Source of the DNA: Dryocosmus kuriphilus
Taxonomy: Eukaryota; Arthropoda; Insecta; Hymenoptera; Cynipidae
Length of the DNA: 64,000 nucleotides
Direction: 5' to 3'
Assembly: GCA_038277395.1 (NCBI GenBank)
Contig: CM076190.1
Location: 186,808,001 to 186,872,000 of the forward strand
A model generated the notes under the pieces. The model made no database searches. It was given only the letters and a program-made list of their open reading frames with translations, and was not told the DNA's origin. The stretch's first letter is position 1, and each line of letters begins with the position of its first letter. Made by a program: the position numbers and the translations under genes. This document shows, piece after piece, positions 11,405 through 23,472 of the stretch.

Positions 11405-12210
11405 ACTTCTTTTTCCCCCTGGATGGAGGAGGGGAAATCTTGCATAAGACACCCAGATGTTCGGGTAGTGTCGGATTCATACCGACTAAAACCCCTCCCC
11501 CTGGCGCTCAGACTATAAGTCCATTGTGCCGTTCCGTTATAGGTCCGCTACCCTTGGGCCATTCCAGACCTCTTGACAAAGCCCAGTATGTCGCCCAAGT
11601 TCAGCGTTGATCTTTCCTTCGCTACTTGGGAGCCGACCCCTTTGGAGCCGTCCCCTTTTGGCGATGGGTTAATTAAATAAATAAAGTCCCCAGAGTGGGG
11701 CCCTTATTTATTTTACTTGTGTTTTCTATTTTCGCCATATTGGGCCCCACGTGAGAAGCTGGAGTTTTAAAAGGACTGCTCCCTGCAGAGCCCCGCTTAC
11801 AGGAAGAGGGTCTGATTACTAAGGGATTCGACTTGGTATCCCTAAGTCTCCGTTTCGACACCTCCTTTAAACTCCACCATGCCCGTCTCAATTGAGGGGG
11901 CAAACCGGAGCATTCAAGGATTTGGTAACCCTGGTGCCATTCAGCTTTCGACACGGCGATCACATCTTAGCTTGGGAGCATGAGGACTTGCGCCCTCGAT
12001 ATTCCAGGAGGCTTTGCCATTACCCCCTGGAAGGATCGCTTCTTGGTCAGGGTCCCGCAGACCAGAGACCCCCAGTTCCCCAGAGCAGCCGTATCTCACG
12101 ATACAGTCCCTCTGGTTCACCTACTCCAGGTCGCTCGTCCAATTAGACCCCTAAGCCTTCCCACCAACTGCAAGGTCATGTGATCCCCAGGGAGGAAATG
12201 TTACTTTTAC
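11405..12210 (-). mobile_element. 3' part of an R1-like LINE, minus strand
   Basis: Read on the minus strand, this GC-rich block ends with CTTATAGTCTGAGCGCCAGG, then GGGGTTTTAGTCGGTATGAA and CCGACACTACCC, which matches the 3' end of the LINE derivative at 2400-2470. It therefore carries the 3' UTR of that family. A short frame before it (LGDILGFVKRSGM) could be the very end of ORF2, but this is a guess. The upstream part (11670-12180) is unassigned. Its plus-strand open frames are short and do not resemble a known protein. Confidence 0.5.
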
Positions 12211-12859
12211 TTTGATTAAAAAAAAAAAAAGTAGATAACCCGGGCTGTAGCGCGGCCTCTGGTTGGTCGAGAGATGTGACCAAGGTTAATGACTGGGGGT
12301 AATTGGGAGGGGGGGGGGGGCGATCACTCTGATTGCTCGAGGGATTGTGGTCTAATTGAGAATATGGGGTAATGAAGGGGCGCAGCCTCCTTTCATTGTT
12401 GAGCGAGTGTGACCTAATTAATAAGGGTGTGAATGTGGCTTTCTCTGATTGGAAAATGAGCATTGCCTAATTGGAACGTGAGAGGAAGTTATGCGCGCTG
12501 ATTGAATCAAGGTGAAGACCAGGATAGGAGCATAAGGTCCCTATGTGGAAAATAGTCCTTGATTAGTAAGGTGGATTGCATCTACGTTAGTTCGACCAAG
12601 AAGCAAAAATCTTGTAGCTTTCGTCTGGCAGACCGCCCAGAAGGTATAGGTGTGGAAAATGCAGTGCCAAAAGATGTATGGCTTTTAGTAATACATTAAT
12701 AGAATGCACGTATACGATTCTACTAAAAAATATGGAGTTAGTAACACTGTTACATGTATTAGAAATATATATTTTCTTTAGAGCGCCAATTGCAATCCCT
12801 GCGTGTAAAATTCTGACCGCGAATCACGTGTTCAATGACAGTTCTCCATTGGGTGGATG
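12211..12859. other. Sequence with poly(A), G-run and repeated GTGACC motifs
   Basis: An A-run of 13 at about 12219-12231 and a run of 12 G near 12311-12322. GAGATGTGACCAA (12270) recalls the tandem repeat at 35.3-35.5 kb. No gene seen. Confidence 0.4.
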
Positions 12860-13640
12860 AAAATGCCCCTTCTTGTGGACACGCTCTTGAAACTTTTGGA
12901 ATGGGCATGGAAATTCCTTGTTAACGCCGTAGTCAAGAATGCTAGGAGAGCCTTCTGGGCCTGTACAAGTACCACAGGAAAAAACTGGAGTTAAAAAACA
13001 AGATTACCTACTAGTAATCTACAATGATAATGATCAGACTTATAATACCATATATGTCCGTGATCTGGCTACCAAGAACTGGACTTGTCAGTACCAGAAA
13101 GCAACTAGAAAGCGTACAAAAAGTTTTCTGTTTGTCGATCGACAACAGCTACACCAACTACACCAACAGCAGCCCTAGAGGTCATCTTGGGCATCTCGCC
13201 TCTGTACCTATTCGTAGGAAAGACTGCAGCGGCGGAGGCCTGTGGACTCAGGGCAAGGAAAAGCCTCGATGTTGCTGAGGTGAATAGCTTATGTGTTATC
13301 AGTGAAGGCATGTTATGCGAGGGTACTAATCCCGCCATGCAGACTTATACCGTGAATCAGAGATACTCTTTTATGAAGCTCCTCAAAGTGGTATTCCATA
13401 AAAGGGAGGAATGGCATGATAAGGTAAAAGGAAAGGAATAATTTAAACCAGGAAGATACAGATGGTTCCAAAGACTCCCAGGGAACCGGGGCTGGTGTTA
13501 ATGGAAAAGTATCTAGGGCCTAAATTTCTATCGTACTGGGCGTTTTTCGTACTGTACTTCAAGCTGAAATTATTGCCATTAAGACTTGTCTAGAGGAAAA
13601 CTGTAAGCGGGCATATAAAAGCCAGCATGTTACTAAAAAT
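12860..13640 (+). pseudogene. LINE reverse transcriptase C-terminus and RNase H remnant
   Basis: Remains of ORF2 of an I/LOA-type LINE. In successive frames one reads ARRAFWACTSTTGKNW (12940-12990), YMSVIWLPRTGLVSTRKQL (13050-13110), then LEVILGISPLYLFVGK and AAAEACGLRARKSLD (13175-13270), which is the usual link between reverse transcriptase and RNase H. At 13460-13610 the RNase H start DGSKDSQGTGAGVNG follows and then QAEIIAIKTCLEENC, holding the first catalytic Asp and Glu. At least three frameshifts and one stop (TAA, about 13519) break it. The catalytic reverse transcriptase core and the rest of RNase H are missing. An RNase H domain argues against R1 or RTE. Confidence 0.75.
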
Positions 13641-13816
13641 AAAAATTCATATCTTCACCCAAAATGCAAAAGAATGTCACGTTTTGGATAAACTTTATTC
13701 GAATGCGAAGCGCGAGATACTTGATAAAGATGTATTTGTTAAAGCCGAAGGAGCTTTAACAAAAAATGCAAAATTATCAAATTACAATCTTCAGTGGTTC
13801 GATCTTATATTTTAAA

Positions 13817-13935
13817 AGGTCTCTACGCAAAAATGTAGAGGGATATACAAACACCGAGCGCGTAGCGGGAGGTAAATAACGTATCGAGCACGCAGCCCGA
13901 GTTAAATATATTATCGAGCGAAAAGCGCGAATTTC
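13817..13935 (+). repeat. CGAGCGCGNAGCG repeats, copy 1
   Basis: Two to three degenerate copies of a unit containing CGAGCGCGTAGCGGGAGG and ATCGAGCACGCAGCCCGAG, spaced about 40 bases and separated by AAATAACGTAT-like linkers. The same units occur in reverse orientation at 17310-17440, so they belong to a dispersed family. The motif is nearly its own reverse complement. Confidence 0.7.
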
Positions 13936-14174
13936 AACAGACGAATTCCGTAATTAAAAAATGTATTGCGACACTGGTTTTATATTTCGATTCATTAGCT
14001 ATCTGAAGTACGATGTGATAAACAAATCAGTTTAAAGGAACTCAGCTCTTGCGAACTTAGAAAATTTCTTATTCATTGAAGCAAAAATATGAAAATCGCT
14101 TGTAGATTGTGGTGAAAAGCACCTTCAGAGAATATCGGAGGCATAATTACAACCAATTATTTTTAAATATATAT
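13936..14174. other. Short intergenic stretch, no gene seen
   Basis: AT-rich, nothing recognised. Confidence 0.4.
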
Positions 14175-15189
14175 TGTGACGGGGTATTTGATACCCCGCA
14201 CAAAATAATCTAAAAAGTCACGGCTAAATGAGCTTATGTGGAAATGACTCAATTCATTTGTCCTTTTCTCTTACTATAATAAAACTTTAAAATATAATCA
14301 CTAAATTTAAATTTCTATTTACAAAAACTAGAATTACGTCTAAAGATTTCGAGGTTAGATAGTCTTCAACAGACACTCAGATGTCGACAGATCCAAGGGT
14401 ACGGAACGGATCTGTGCTCCCTCGCCGATGCTGTTGTGCCTGTTTGTCAACAACACCGGAGAACAGCTGGGGTACGGCACGATCACATGTTTGACTTGTG
14501 CCGAGTCTACTTGCAAGTTCACTGAAAAGTGCGCGTCGAACGTGCGCGTCGACCGTGCGCGTGGGCCCTATTATGAGAAGGGGGCGCGTGCAACACGAGC
14601 ACCTACTAGCCGGGTATTTCCCTTCGCCACGCCTTGTTTATAGTAACTGCTTGCTGTTGATAGTTTTTGGCGGAGCCGAAGTCGATCATCCTCACGGCAT
14701 TAATGTCTCGACTGTCCTCAATGACACATGGAATAGCGTACGTTTGTCATTCAACCACTGAAACTAATAAGCAAACGAAATGCCTGGTGGCAGGGGAAAC
14801 TGGCATGGAGGTCGGTATCTACCAGGTATGTTCTCTTCATAATTTCTCTCGTGAGTGAATCGGCCCTTCTCGCATCCGCGATCTTAGTTATTGTATGGCG
14901 ATGTCCGGCGAAATTGGTCAGTCATCCATATATAGGACCCTTAATTGAACGCCGCGGTTGGGCTGAAATCCATCAATAAGTCACGGATGTAATTGTAACG
15001 GCAGTTGTTTTTCATAGTAATAAATTAAAATTTTTTCTAGTGTAACAAGTGGAAGTTTGGTGCACCTGATTCACCTTTCAGCAGAGTCACTCCTTACCTC
15101 CCCCCTCTATCGCGAATATGGGGCTAGACGTTGGATGGAATTTTAGAACAAAGGTTAAATAAAAGATTTTGGTTGCTTGACTAAACTAC
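14175..15189 (+). mobile_element. Possible solo LTR
   Basis: The block opens with TGTGACGGGGTATTTGATAC, a start typical of Gypsy LTRs, and just after about 15189 the sequence TGGCGCCCTCCAGG resembles a primer binding site. The GC-richer body contains no open frame of a known protein; the frames at 14428-14858 look accidental. No second LTR copy is in the window and I found no target duplication, so this could also be a truncated element edge. Confidence 0.35.
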
Positions 15190-17309
15190 CTGGCGCCCTC
15201 CAGGCAAAATTTCTATCATGAATAAAACATAATACGAAAATAATTTGAGACATTTAAAATACATAAATATCCAAGTTATAGTATTTAAGTCAACAGCGCC
15301 TAATCATAAATTTTTTAACGATCATGTTTATCCCCATAGGTCTCTCAAGGCCGAATGACCATTTTTGTTTCTTCTTCAATGTTTTGTTAATAAATAATGC
15401 AAGAAAAATATGATTTTCCAGGCTATTAATCTTTATATCTATGTAAGTAAGTAAAGTGCAACATAAATCAATAGCAATCAATACACAGGCACACATACTT
15501 GACAATGTTTTTTAAAATAAAAAGAGTAGCTAAACATAAGCAATCAAATTTTCTATCAACAAAATTGCATTATATGTTATTCGTATATTTATGCAGAACA
15601 ATTCTTTTATTTTTTACTAAAACCTGATGCAAATGACTCGATAATGTTTATAACATTATTTGTTATCTTTATTTTTAAGCTAACGCATTTCGCTCGCCTT
15701 CTCGACTACATGCACAGAGAGTTCTCGACCATTAGGTAAAATAAATGGTTAGTGCATGCAATTTTGAATTTAATGTCCGGGCTTCCCCAATTTTCTTTTT
15801 GAGTTCGAAATGGATTCTGATTTTATTTATTATTTTTTTTGCTGCACTTTCAGCACTCTCAAAATTATTGATGAATTTTAAAAATGGTTACTGAAATTTC
15901 ATTTGCTGAATTCTGTCCAACAAATCGAGGCCAATCAAACAGACCGTAACTGTAATCAACTGTAACTTCTTTTCGCCCAGGCTCGGTGCAATGCCTAGTT
16001 CAAAAATCCATTTCGGTTCTCTAACGAGAACTTCAAGTTTCTTTCGAAGTTCCTATTTAGCTTAAATTTTATAATTTAATGATACTTGTTTTAAGGCATG
16101 GTCATACGGGAGTCCAATTCTGCAATTTCATGCTGGACGGGGTTATCGCCATAGAAATCGCAGACGTGCGGTCCGGTAACATGATTTGCCTTAATCCAGT
16201 AATTTTCTGATAATGTGATCCCTAAGGCCTCCAGATGCCTGGTTAAAAACGCAACTGGGTTCCGCTAATCAGGTTTCAGTACTAGATTTGGGCAAGTTCT
16301 TCCCTATACATCCTCAGAGTTTGCCGATCCTGAATTGCATTGAAGGTTGAATGAGAACTTCGTTTCCTCAGGAATGCGATCCACGAACCAGAGGAAATAT
16401 TGCCATCGAAAACAAGATTTTTGTGAGCCTACCAATTCGTGAAAGATAAGGGTTGCTTTTTAAAAGCTTTCTTACTTGTTTATTCTACTGCGAAAGCGAC
16501 GCTCTGAGAATGTCAAAAGACAATCTCTTGACTAGTTGGTTTGATGAAGAGTGCTTCTCGGTGCTCGTGGTTCAAGGAAGTCTGCTAACAGCTCGGATTG
16601 GTACCGCGATTCTCCTTCTTCTTTATTTTCTCTCTTTCTCTCTTAACCTGGTGACCTATATAGATATGCTTATCGCAGCTGTATTGCGCCCTGTGTTTTA
16701 TCTCTATTTATCACCTGTGCCTTTGATTTGACGCCTCTCTGTCCTACTTGTTACTGTTTGCCTGCGGAGTCTTTACAACCGTTTCATGTTACACATTCTA
16801 ATTCAAGAATTTTAAATGTTATTAACAACTTATTTTTCAAACTTTCGTATATTTTTGTTTTTGCTGCCAATGCATTTTGAAAGAAGTAAGAATAGAGACA
16901 GCAGTTTGTTAACAATTGTTTAAAAGATCTTTATTAATAAACACAATGCAAAGGAGCAAAAGAAGTTTTTCTTCATGTGATAGTAAAAAACGAAATTTGT
17001 CGGCATGAACATAATGCAATTGCTTATATTTCAAAAAAAATAAGAATTGGGAAGGTTTATGCTTCACGACTTTTTTAATTTCAGGTATCATTGTGAGGTA
17101 TTTGAAAATTAATTTTCATGAAGAGAAAACATCTAATGGAAGAAAATTTCCGTTGATGCCTCTTTATGAATTAAGTTTGTTTATAACAATGAAATTGTTC
17201 CATAAGCAATTTATTTTTCTTATACATGTTCCTGTGCAGTATGCATCGATTACTATTTATTCCTGGTACACTTTACTTTTTTACAGAGACAAAAAAAAAA
17301 TCTGCCTGC
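15190..17309. other. Long stretch without a recognisable gene
   Basis: Minus-strand reading at 15900-16080 gives a short frame (LVREPKWIFELGIAPSL), and 16090-16390 gives another (HVTGPHVCDFYGDNPV). They may be shreds of a retroelement polyprotein but I cannot place them. The plus-strand frame 16453-16731 is hydrophobic and looks accidental. Confidence 0.35.
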
Positions 17310-17440
17310 TTCGCGGGCACAGTCTTATCGCGCGAAGTATGAGCGCGCCTGGAGTGCGCGTCTGTTGGCACTCGCGCTTCGCGCTCGATAGGTTATTTAC
17401 CTCGCGCTACGCGCTCGGTGTTTATGGATCGTATAAACAT
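17310..17440 (-). repeat. CGAGCGCGNAGCG repeats, copy 2 (reverse orientation)
   Basis: CTCGCGCTTCGCGCTCG and CTCGCGCTACGCGCTCGG with the linker GGTTATTTAC are the reverse complement of the units at 13817-13935. The distal part (CGCGCCTGGAGTGCGCG) is a further variant. Confidence 0.7.
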
Positions 17441-17529
17441 TTGCTTTAAAAATTACAAAAGAACTTATTCTACCTAAGGCTCTATCGCCCTTAAGGAATA
17501 CATTCTCATCATTCTCTCTCTCTCTTTCC

Positions 17530-18010
17530 AAGGTGAACAATTCTACTTGTTAATATTTTCTCATATCTTGCATAATTTTGCTGAAAAATGGTTTTCTTTA
17601 TACTTCATAAAATATTCACGAATCACTCATAAACTACGCGTCTGTTCAAAAAAATGATAGGAAGCCAATTTGTAGATCTTTTTGAGGTGAACAACCCTGT
17701 TTATTATCATATCCTTTGTATCTTGCATATTTTGGCGCGAAATTTGAATTTTTGAGTTTTTAATACCATTTTCTCGGTTAAAATCAAAACCGTGCATTTT
17801 ATCAAAAAATAGTTAAATCAAATTTCGTAATTATTTTTGACATGAACAATTTTGCTTATTATCATTCTTTTCGTATCTGAAATATTTTATCGGAAAACCA
17901 CAGCTCTTTATGTTTAATAACATTTCTTCAATTAAAACAAAAACCGTGCACTTTATCAAAAAGCGGTTAAGACAAAACTTGTAGATTTTTTAAGATAAAC
18001 AAATTTGTCT
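17530..18010 (+). repeat. Three tandem copies of a ~155-160 bp unit
   Basis: A landmark of the form AAAACCGTGCA(T/C)TTTATCAA occurs at about 17786 and 17940. Each is preceded by TATCAT..TTTGTATCT and a T-rich part and followed by GTTAA..CAAA..TTGTAGAT and a (G/T)A(A/C)AA(C/T) joint. A more diverged copy precedes them (17530-17690). The array ends just before the PLE at 18.07 kb and may be part of its upstream end. Confidence 0.65.
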
Positions 18011-18073
18011 GTCTGTCGTTGTCGTTGTCGTTAATAATTTTTTTAGGGATTTATTTAACTGTAATTAATTGGC

Positions 18074-18102
18074 ACTTATGACCCCGCTCCGGGTCGAAAC
18101 GC
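18074..18102 (+). ncRNA. Hammerhead-ribozyme-like motif at the PLE 5' end
   Basis: CTTATGACCCCGCTCCGGGT followed by CGAAACGCG has the layout of a hammerhead core: the first strand (C-T-T-A-T-G-A, one change from CTGATGA), a short stem (CCC.../GGG) and GAAAC. Hammerhead motifs are known in the terminal repeats of Penelope-like elements. The core G is changed, so this one would be weak or dead. Confidence 0.4.
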
Positions 18103-18242
18103 GTCTTCCTTCGATTTCTTTAAAAATTCAAAAGAAAAAATCTTTTGTTTGAACTTAGACACTTGGCCAAAATAAATATATTCCTAACAATTAATAATTG
18201 GGTCAATGATAAAAAACGATATCTTTTCATAAAAGAATAAAG

Positions 18243-18947
18243 ATGTCACGTAAATATTTTAATATTGATGCTCACCACCGAGGGGACCCTACGTCTCATT
18301 CGGATACAGAGGGAAATGGGTTTTATAAACACATTTTAGACACTTACACAGACGGCGAATATATCGTCTCTTGTCTGAAAAGTTGGTTGAAAATTAAGCT
18401 AAAATTAGCTAAGCAATTTAAACAAAATGTTTTCCTTTTACGGTGTAGAAGGAGAGGCATTGTGCCTAAAAAAATCACAAATATTTATCTAAATTTTATT
18501 GAATTTCGACATTATAACTCTCAGGGACAATTTTCGAGGCTGACTGATAAGTTCCAGAAATCCACGTTGAATATTATAATTCAAGATCTTTGCAAGTCCA
18601 TTAAACATTTAAACAACCACATTAGTTTCTTGGAAGAGAGTGTTGAATTATTTCTACCTTTCCACACGATTAATGATTTTTTTCTTGAAAATTCCAAGAA
18701 ATAAAAATTCAAAGAGTTTTTGAGGATCAAAAATTAAAATGCCAGAGGAAATTCGAAATGTTAATTAATAATGCAGAATCTGCGAGAAACACATTCTATA
18801 GTACCAGCCTAAACGATAACTGGTTTAAGAATCTCTCCTGGATTGACATACCTTAAAATGTTGCTAAAGTTGCTAGCCTTGGGCAAAATTTCGGCGTAAA
18901 AATAAAAAAAGAAAAAATACCAGTTTTTAACATCATTGCTGATGTTG
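18243..18947 (+). pseudogene. PLE polyprotein, N-terminal part
   Basis: The N-terminal region of a Penelope-like reverse transcriptase. The ATG at 18243 (MSRKYFN) opens a 153-codon frame that includes FLLRCRRRGIVPKKI, a motif usual in PLE N-termini, and ends with a TAA at 18702-18704. In another frame the protein continues with DNWFKNLSWIDIP, ASLGQNFGVKIKKEK and PVFNIIADV up to 18947, with one more stop (TAA, 18854). The continuation after the LINE insertion is at 23996. Separate from this, a stop at 24328 (VNK-stop-ESGNY) breaks the second part. Confidence 0.7.
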
Positions 18948-19320
18948 GGTCATTGTTTATTTATACCCTCTCCCTTTTACGGGTTTAAGAGTCTTCACCA
19001 AACCATTACAAGTATCTATACATCCAATTTCTTATATCATACATTATCGCTATCGTATTGCTAATATGTACAATCTTCCTTATTCTCTACTCTTATATTT
19101 CTACGCTTGCGATCGAGACCAGGACTTTCGCTTCCTCTTGCCTTTACCAATCTATCGTTGATATTTTCTTTCTCGACTCTACTTTATACTTTTACTTACA
19201 TATATCATGAGACCTTTTCTTTCTCTTAACTTTCCCAACTTCTTCATCCATCCCTCCGCCTGTCCATTCCCATTCAGAATCTCTTTCACTCTCTCTTCCA
19301 CACTTTTCTCTTACTCTTCA

Positions 19321-22300
19321 TTAGGTACATCCTTCCAACATATGCACCCACGATTCTTGCTCATAACCACATATTCGACACCGATTCTCCTCCTCGTTCA
19401 TCCAGTACCTACTCTCTCTTACTCCCTCTCCCATTCTAAGTCTCATCATTCTGTTCCATTTACTCTTCTTCTTTAACTTCTTCAAATATTTTGGCTGTTC
19501 TTCCCACTTTAGCATCTTGTACCAACTATTGTACCTTGAGTTCACGATTTTTGTCCATCTTTCCTCCCCTTGTCTCGCCAAAATATTGTTCTCTATTCTT
19601 TGCCAATCTATATTTTCACCACCATTCATACTCCATTCTCTCCTCCCTGCGTACGCTTCTTCTTCCCATTTCGAACTACCCATGTTCTCTCTTTGTTCTC
19701 TACCTACCTTGCACACGCTTGTGCGATCTTACTTCCTTCTCCCCTCCTTAGTTTTTCTTCATAATTCCAAGCTCTTTTTAGCTGCCTTACTACCATTTTT
19801 TCTAGGCCTATCTCTTCCCTCAACATATAACCTGGACAGATCAATCCCACCCCCATGACTCATCTCAAAAATATTTCATGCATGCTTTCCACTCTCTTAT
19901 ATTCCTTCCATCCCCAAACTTCCATTCCATAACTCACCACTGACCACACTAAAGCATCAAACATCCATACTCTGATTCTTCAATCATTCTTGAATCTTCT
20001 CTTCCCTATGCCCCAAACTTGGCCCATTACCTTACTTCCACACTCCAATCTCTTTCTTAACTGCAGCTCATTCCTCCCTCTCGTTTCGAACCAGTACCCA
20101 CGGTAACAAAATTCTTCTACCAATTCTACTACTTTGCCATACATATTCCATTCATACTCTATTCTACACCTACTTTTTCTAAAACACATCATCTTAGTTT
20201 TCTTCACATTCATCTTTAAGTCTTTCTCCCTCACATATTCTTCAAACATTCTCATCATTATACTCATCCCTCTTTTATCATCTGTTATTAATACTATATC
20301 GTCCGCGTATTCTAGTGACAATAGCTTGCCATTTTCCAATTTTGTTCCCACTTTTCCTTTCCTTGCTAATTTGCCCTCCAAATCTGCTAGTAGAATACTG
20401 AATAGTAATGGGCTTAGTGGACATTGCTGCCTTAGACCCCTTCCAGTCCAAAACTCCTCTCCTTTCCTTTCCCTATTCTTACGTTCATCCTAGTTTCTAT
20501 AAATATCTCTTTTATCTTTTCTACTAGACTTTCTTCTATTCCTTTCTCTTTTAAGGCCTCCCATAGCAACCTTCTGTTGACCGAGTCAAACGCCGCTTTC
20601 AAATCTACAAAAAGTGCGACTGGTTTTCCTTTCTTCTGACCTTAATTCCTGTTCCCTAAATAGTTAAGCACATAAATGTTGTCTGCTGTCCACATCCCTT
20701 TTCTAAAGCCTGGTTGGTTGTGCGGTATGCTTCCGCTTTCTTCGACCTGCCTTTCCAGCCTTTTCCTAAGCACCTCTGCGTAAACTTTGTAACCCACTGA
20801 CATGATTGTAACCCTTCTATAGCCTTGCACATTTTTTCCCTCTCCATTCTTAATCACTGGTACTACCACCCCTGTCCACCATTCTTCTGGCCATCCTTCT
20901 CCTTTCCATACCTTATTACATTTCCTTCACATCTCTTCTCTTACCCTTTCCCCACGATATTTCAGTGCTTCGTTCTCGATGCCATCCTCTCCTGTTGCCC
21001 TGTTTCCTTTCAATCTTGCGATTGCTCCATTTATCTCCTCCCTACTACTCACGTTACCTCTGTCCCCATCCTCTGCAAATACCTTCTTCCCTTCTCCCCG
21101 CACCCTATTTTCCACACCTCCTTGCAATCCCTTAAAGTATTCTGTCCACTCTGTCATTTTTATTTCCTCGTCTATCCCCCTCTTCCTTCCTCTTTCCCTA
21201 TTAATCACTTCCCATTCTCTCCCTTCCTTAACCGTTTTCTCCACCTCTTCCACGTACCCTTCTTTCTCCATTTGCTTCTTTTTGCGTAACATTTTCTCAT
21301 GTCCTTTTTTCCTCTTGTTGTAAGCTTCTTTCTTTGTTTCCCCTTTCCTCCATTTTCTAACACATTCTTTAATCTTTACTTTGCTCTCTCTGCACTCCAC
21401 ATCCCACCATCCTCTCTTACATTTCTCTCCTTTGTTTCTCGGCCTCACCTCACTCCTTACCTTGACAATCACGTATTTAAGATTTTCTACGACCTTATCT
21501 ACCCCTTCCTCTTCCATACCTCCCACATTCATATTTTCCATTCTTTCTGTAAATTCCCTTAACTTATCTTCCCCCCATTGTCCCATTTTTAATTTCATCT
21601 CGCCAGCTTCTCCCGTGTTCCCTTTTCCGCGCTTTAGGCTTCTACCTCTCAATGTCGCTGTCATTAGAAAGTGCTTAAGCCCTATCTCATCACCCACTTC
21701 CATTCTCACCATTAGCTTCCTGATTCTTTCTTCTGCGAGAATGTAATCAATTACTGTGTCTCCTTTACCTACAAACATCACCTCACCCTCTTCCTCCCCC
21801 CTTGTATTGCCATTATAGATGAACCACCCGGTCTCTCCTATCAGTTCTAAATGCTTTCTTTCCTCTCTGTCCGTTTTCTTGTGCTTTGCCTTTCTCACAT
21901 AAACCTCCTTTCCTTTGTCCCACATTTCTCCTACGTGTTCACCAGTCCACGCATAAAGATCCCCTCCTGTTAACATCAAATTCTCCTCCTTTTGTTCTGT
22001 CCATCTCTTTATCACATTCCGCCCTCCTTCCTCCCTACTTGTCCTATAAACACATACAATGTTCACTTCTACTTTCCCCTCTTTTATTCGTCTCACCTTT
22101 ATTCCCTCCTTTTCTGCCATATTCTTACATTCTCCCTTTTCTACTACCAACTCCTTTCTTACCCCTAACATCATGCCACCCATACCCCTTGCTTTTACAT
22201 TTTTCTTTTTTGCTGCTTGCATCTCCCACACATAGCCTCTCGGCAACTATCTTTTCAGGCCCGTCCAGTGCTTCTCCTCCGTCCGTGTTTCACTCATCAT

Positions 22301-22440
22301 TATAACATCCCATTTTTGCACTTCTTCCCAGAATCTTGTATCCTTGTTCATTAATCCTGCCACATTCCAAAACGCCACCCTCACTTCGCTCTCTTTATCT
22401 ATCCTTGCTTTATTCCTTCCTTTCAATTCTTTCTGCTTTG
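19321..22440 (-). pseudogene. LINE ORF2, endonuclease and reverse transcriptase
   Basis: The APE-type endonuclease begins with VAFWNVAGLMNKD (about 22380-22340) and MMSETRTEEKHWTG. A TAG at 22247-22249 precedes LPRGYVWEMQ. The endonuclease Asn motif reads GGDLYAWTGE (Asn to Tyr) and the domain closes with DTVIDYI and LKHFLM. Reverse transcriptase: TGEDGIENEALK, PVIKNGEGKNVQGYRRVTI, PGFRKGMWTADNIY, then after a stop at 20642 ALFVDLKAAFDSVNRR, and LEYADDIVLITD with an intact YADD (20284-20318). The C-terminus has PGYMLREEIG and the Cys/His motif CRICGYEQESWVHMLEGC at 19330-19390. At least four stops or frameshifts. Confidence 0.8.
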
Positions 22441-22676
22441 AATAAAATCCCCTGCTGTTTCTGTTTCTTTACTATTTTCTTCATTTCTCCTTCCCTTGTC
22501 TGCCCCTTTTCTACCTACCCTCAGGTTTTCTACTTCCTCGTCCCATATCCACTCATCTCCATTTACCCATGTCCTATCTTTTCCAATCCTTACCCTTTCT
22601 CTTTTATTCCTCTCTGCACCTGCCCCGCGCTCTATCGTTCATTTTCTCTTCCTCTCCACCCACGTCATATGTTCTT

Positions 22677-23472
22677 CTATTTTCTCCGTTCTGCCTTTCG
22701 ACGCCTTTTTTTCTCCATCACTTCATATTTTTCCTTCTCACTCCCCAGTTTCACTAACAGCAAACATTCCGTCCTATCCCTCCTTCCTATTCCTTTTACC
22801 TCTTCCACACTTACTTGTGCTCCGATGTCTTTTATCAGCTTTCGAACCTCCTCCTCTTCTGTTTCGCTGTCTTTTTTCATGCCTTTGATTATTATATTTC
22901 TTCTCTTTGCGCTTTCTTCTCCCTCCAGTCTATTTTCCACTTGCCTCAATCTCCTGCTTAACCTCTCATTATCCTCCTTCAATTGCTCACTACCTCCTCC
23001 TTTCTCCCTCATATTCTCATTCGTAACCTCCGTTTTTCTCACTTTCACCTCTATTTGAACCATTTCCCTCTGCCTATATCCCTCGTGCTCCCTCTGCCTC
23101 TCTTCTGTACTTTCCAATTTACACCATACCTTTCCTTTTCCAGTTTCAAACGTTCATTTCAATCTTCCCACTTCTTTTTCACCTTCCTAACCTCCTCCCT
23201 AATAACCTCTTCCACCTTACACTGCATTCTTTCGAGCTTTTCATACGTCTCCACCTTGAAACTGTTAATTAAGGCTTCTATTTTCTGAAAAATATCTTCC
23301 TCCCCTTTTGCCCTTTCTGGTGTCTTTTTCTTCCATTTGGACTTTTTGATCTCTTTTCCTTTCCCCATACTTGCTCCTCTTCTCTTTCCCTTTTATCGAT
23401 CCTCGATATATTCCCCTCACTGCCGACAGAGCTCCCCCTTTGTTGCCATTTTTCCAATAAGTTCCTCGACAC
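22677..23472 (-). pseudogene. LINE ORF1, coiled coil plus RRM-like domain
   Basis: RNA-binding ORF1 of the LINE. It starts with MSRNLLEKWQQRGSS (23472), shifts frame near 23340 and continues from KGKEIKKSKWKKKTPE. A long Glu/Lys-rich coiled coil follows (ERLSRRLRQVENRLEGEE), then RRNIIIKGMKKDSE, the typical opening of the RRM-like domain of L1-type ORF1 proteins, and GIGRRDRTECLLLVKLGS. The end is lost in further shifts around 22677-22640. At least two frameshifts. Confidence 0.65.

Noticed and set aside
11892..12183. Plus-strand coding region in the LINE 3' fragment
   Set aside because: Short frames in GC-rich sequence, no start context, and the block reads as a minus-strand LINE end.
14428..14858. 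Secreted or unknown protein
   Set aside because: Three overlapping frames of 60-90 codons without motifs inside the LTR-like block.
16453..16731. Membrane protein of 92 codons
   Set aside because: Hydrophobic by composition only, no start context or homology, in a region full of stops.
19207..23288. Many hydrophobic, Ser/Phe/Leu-rich plus-strand frames
   Set aside because: They are the antisense of the Lys/Glu-rich LINE proteins on the minus strand.
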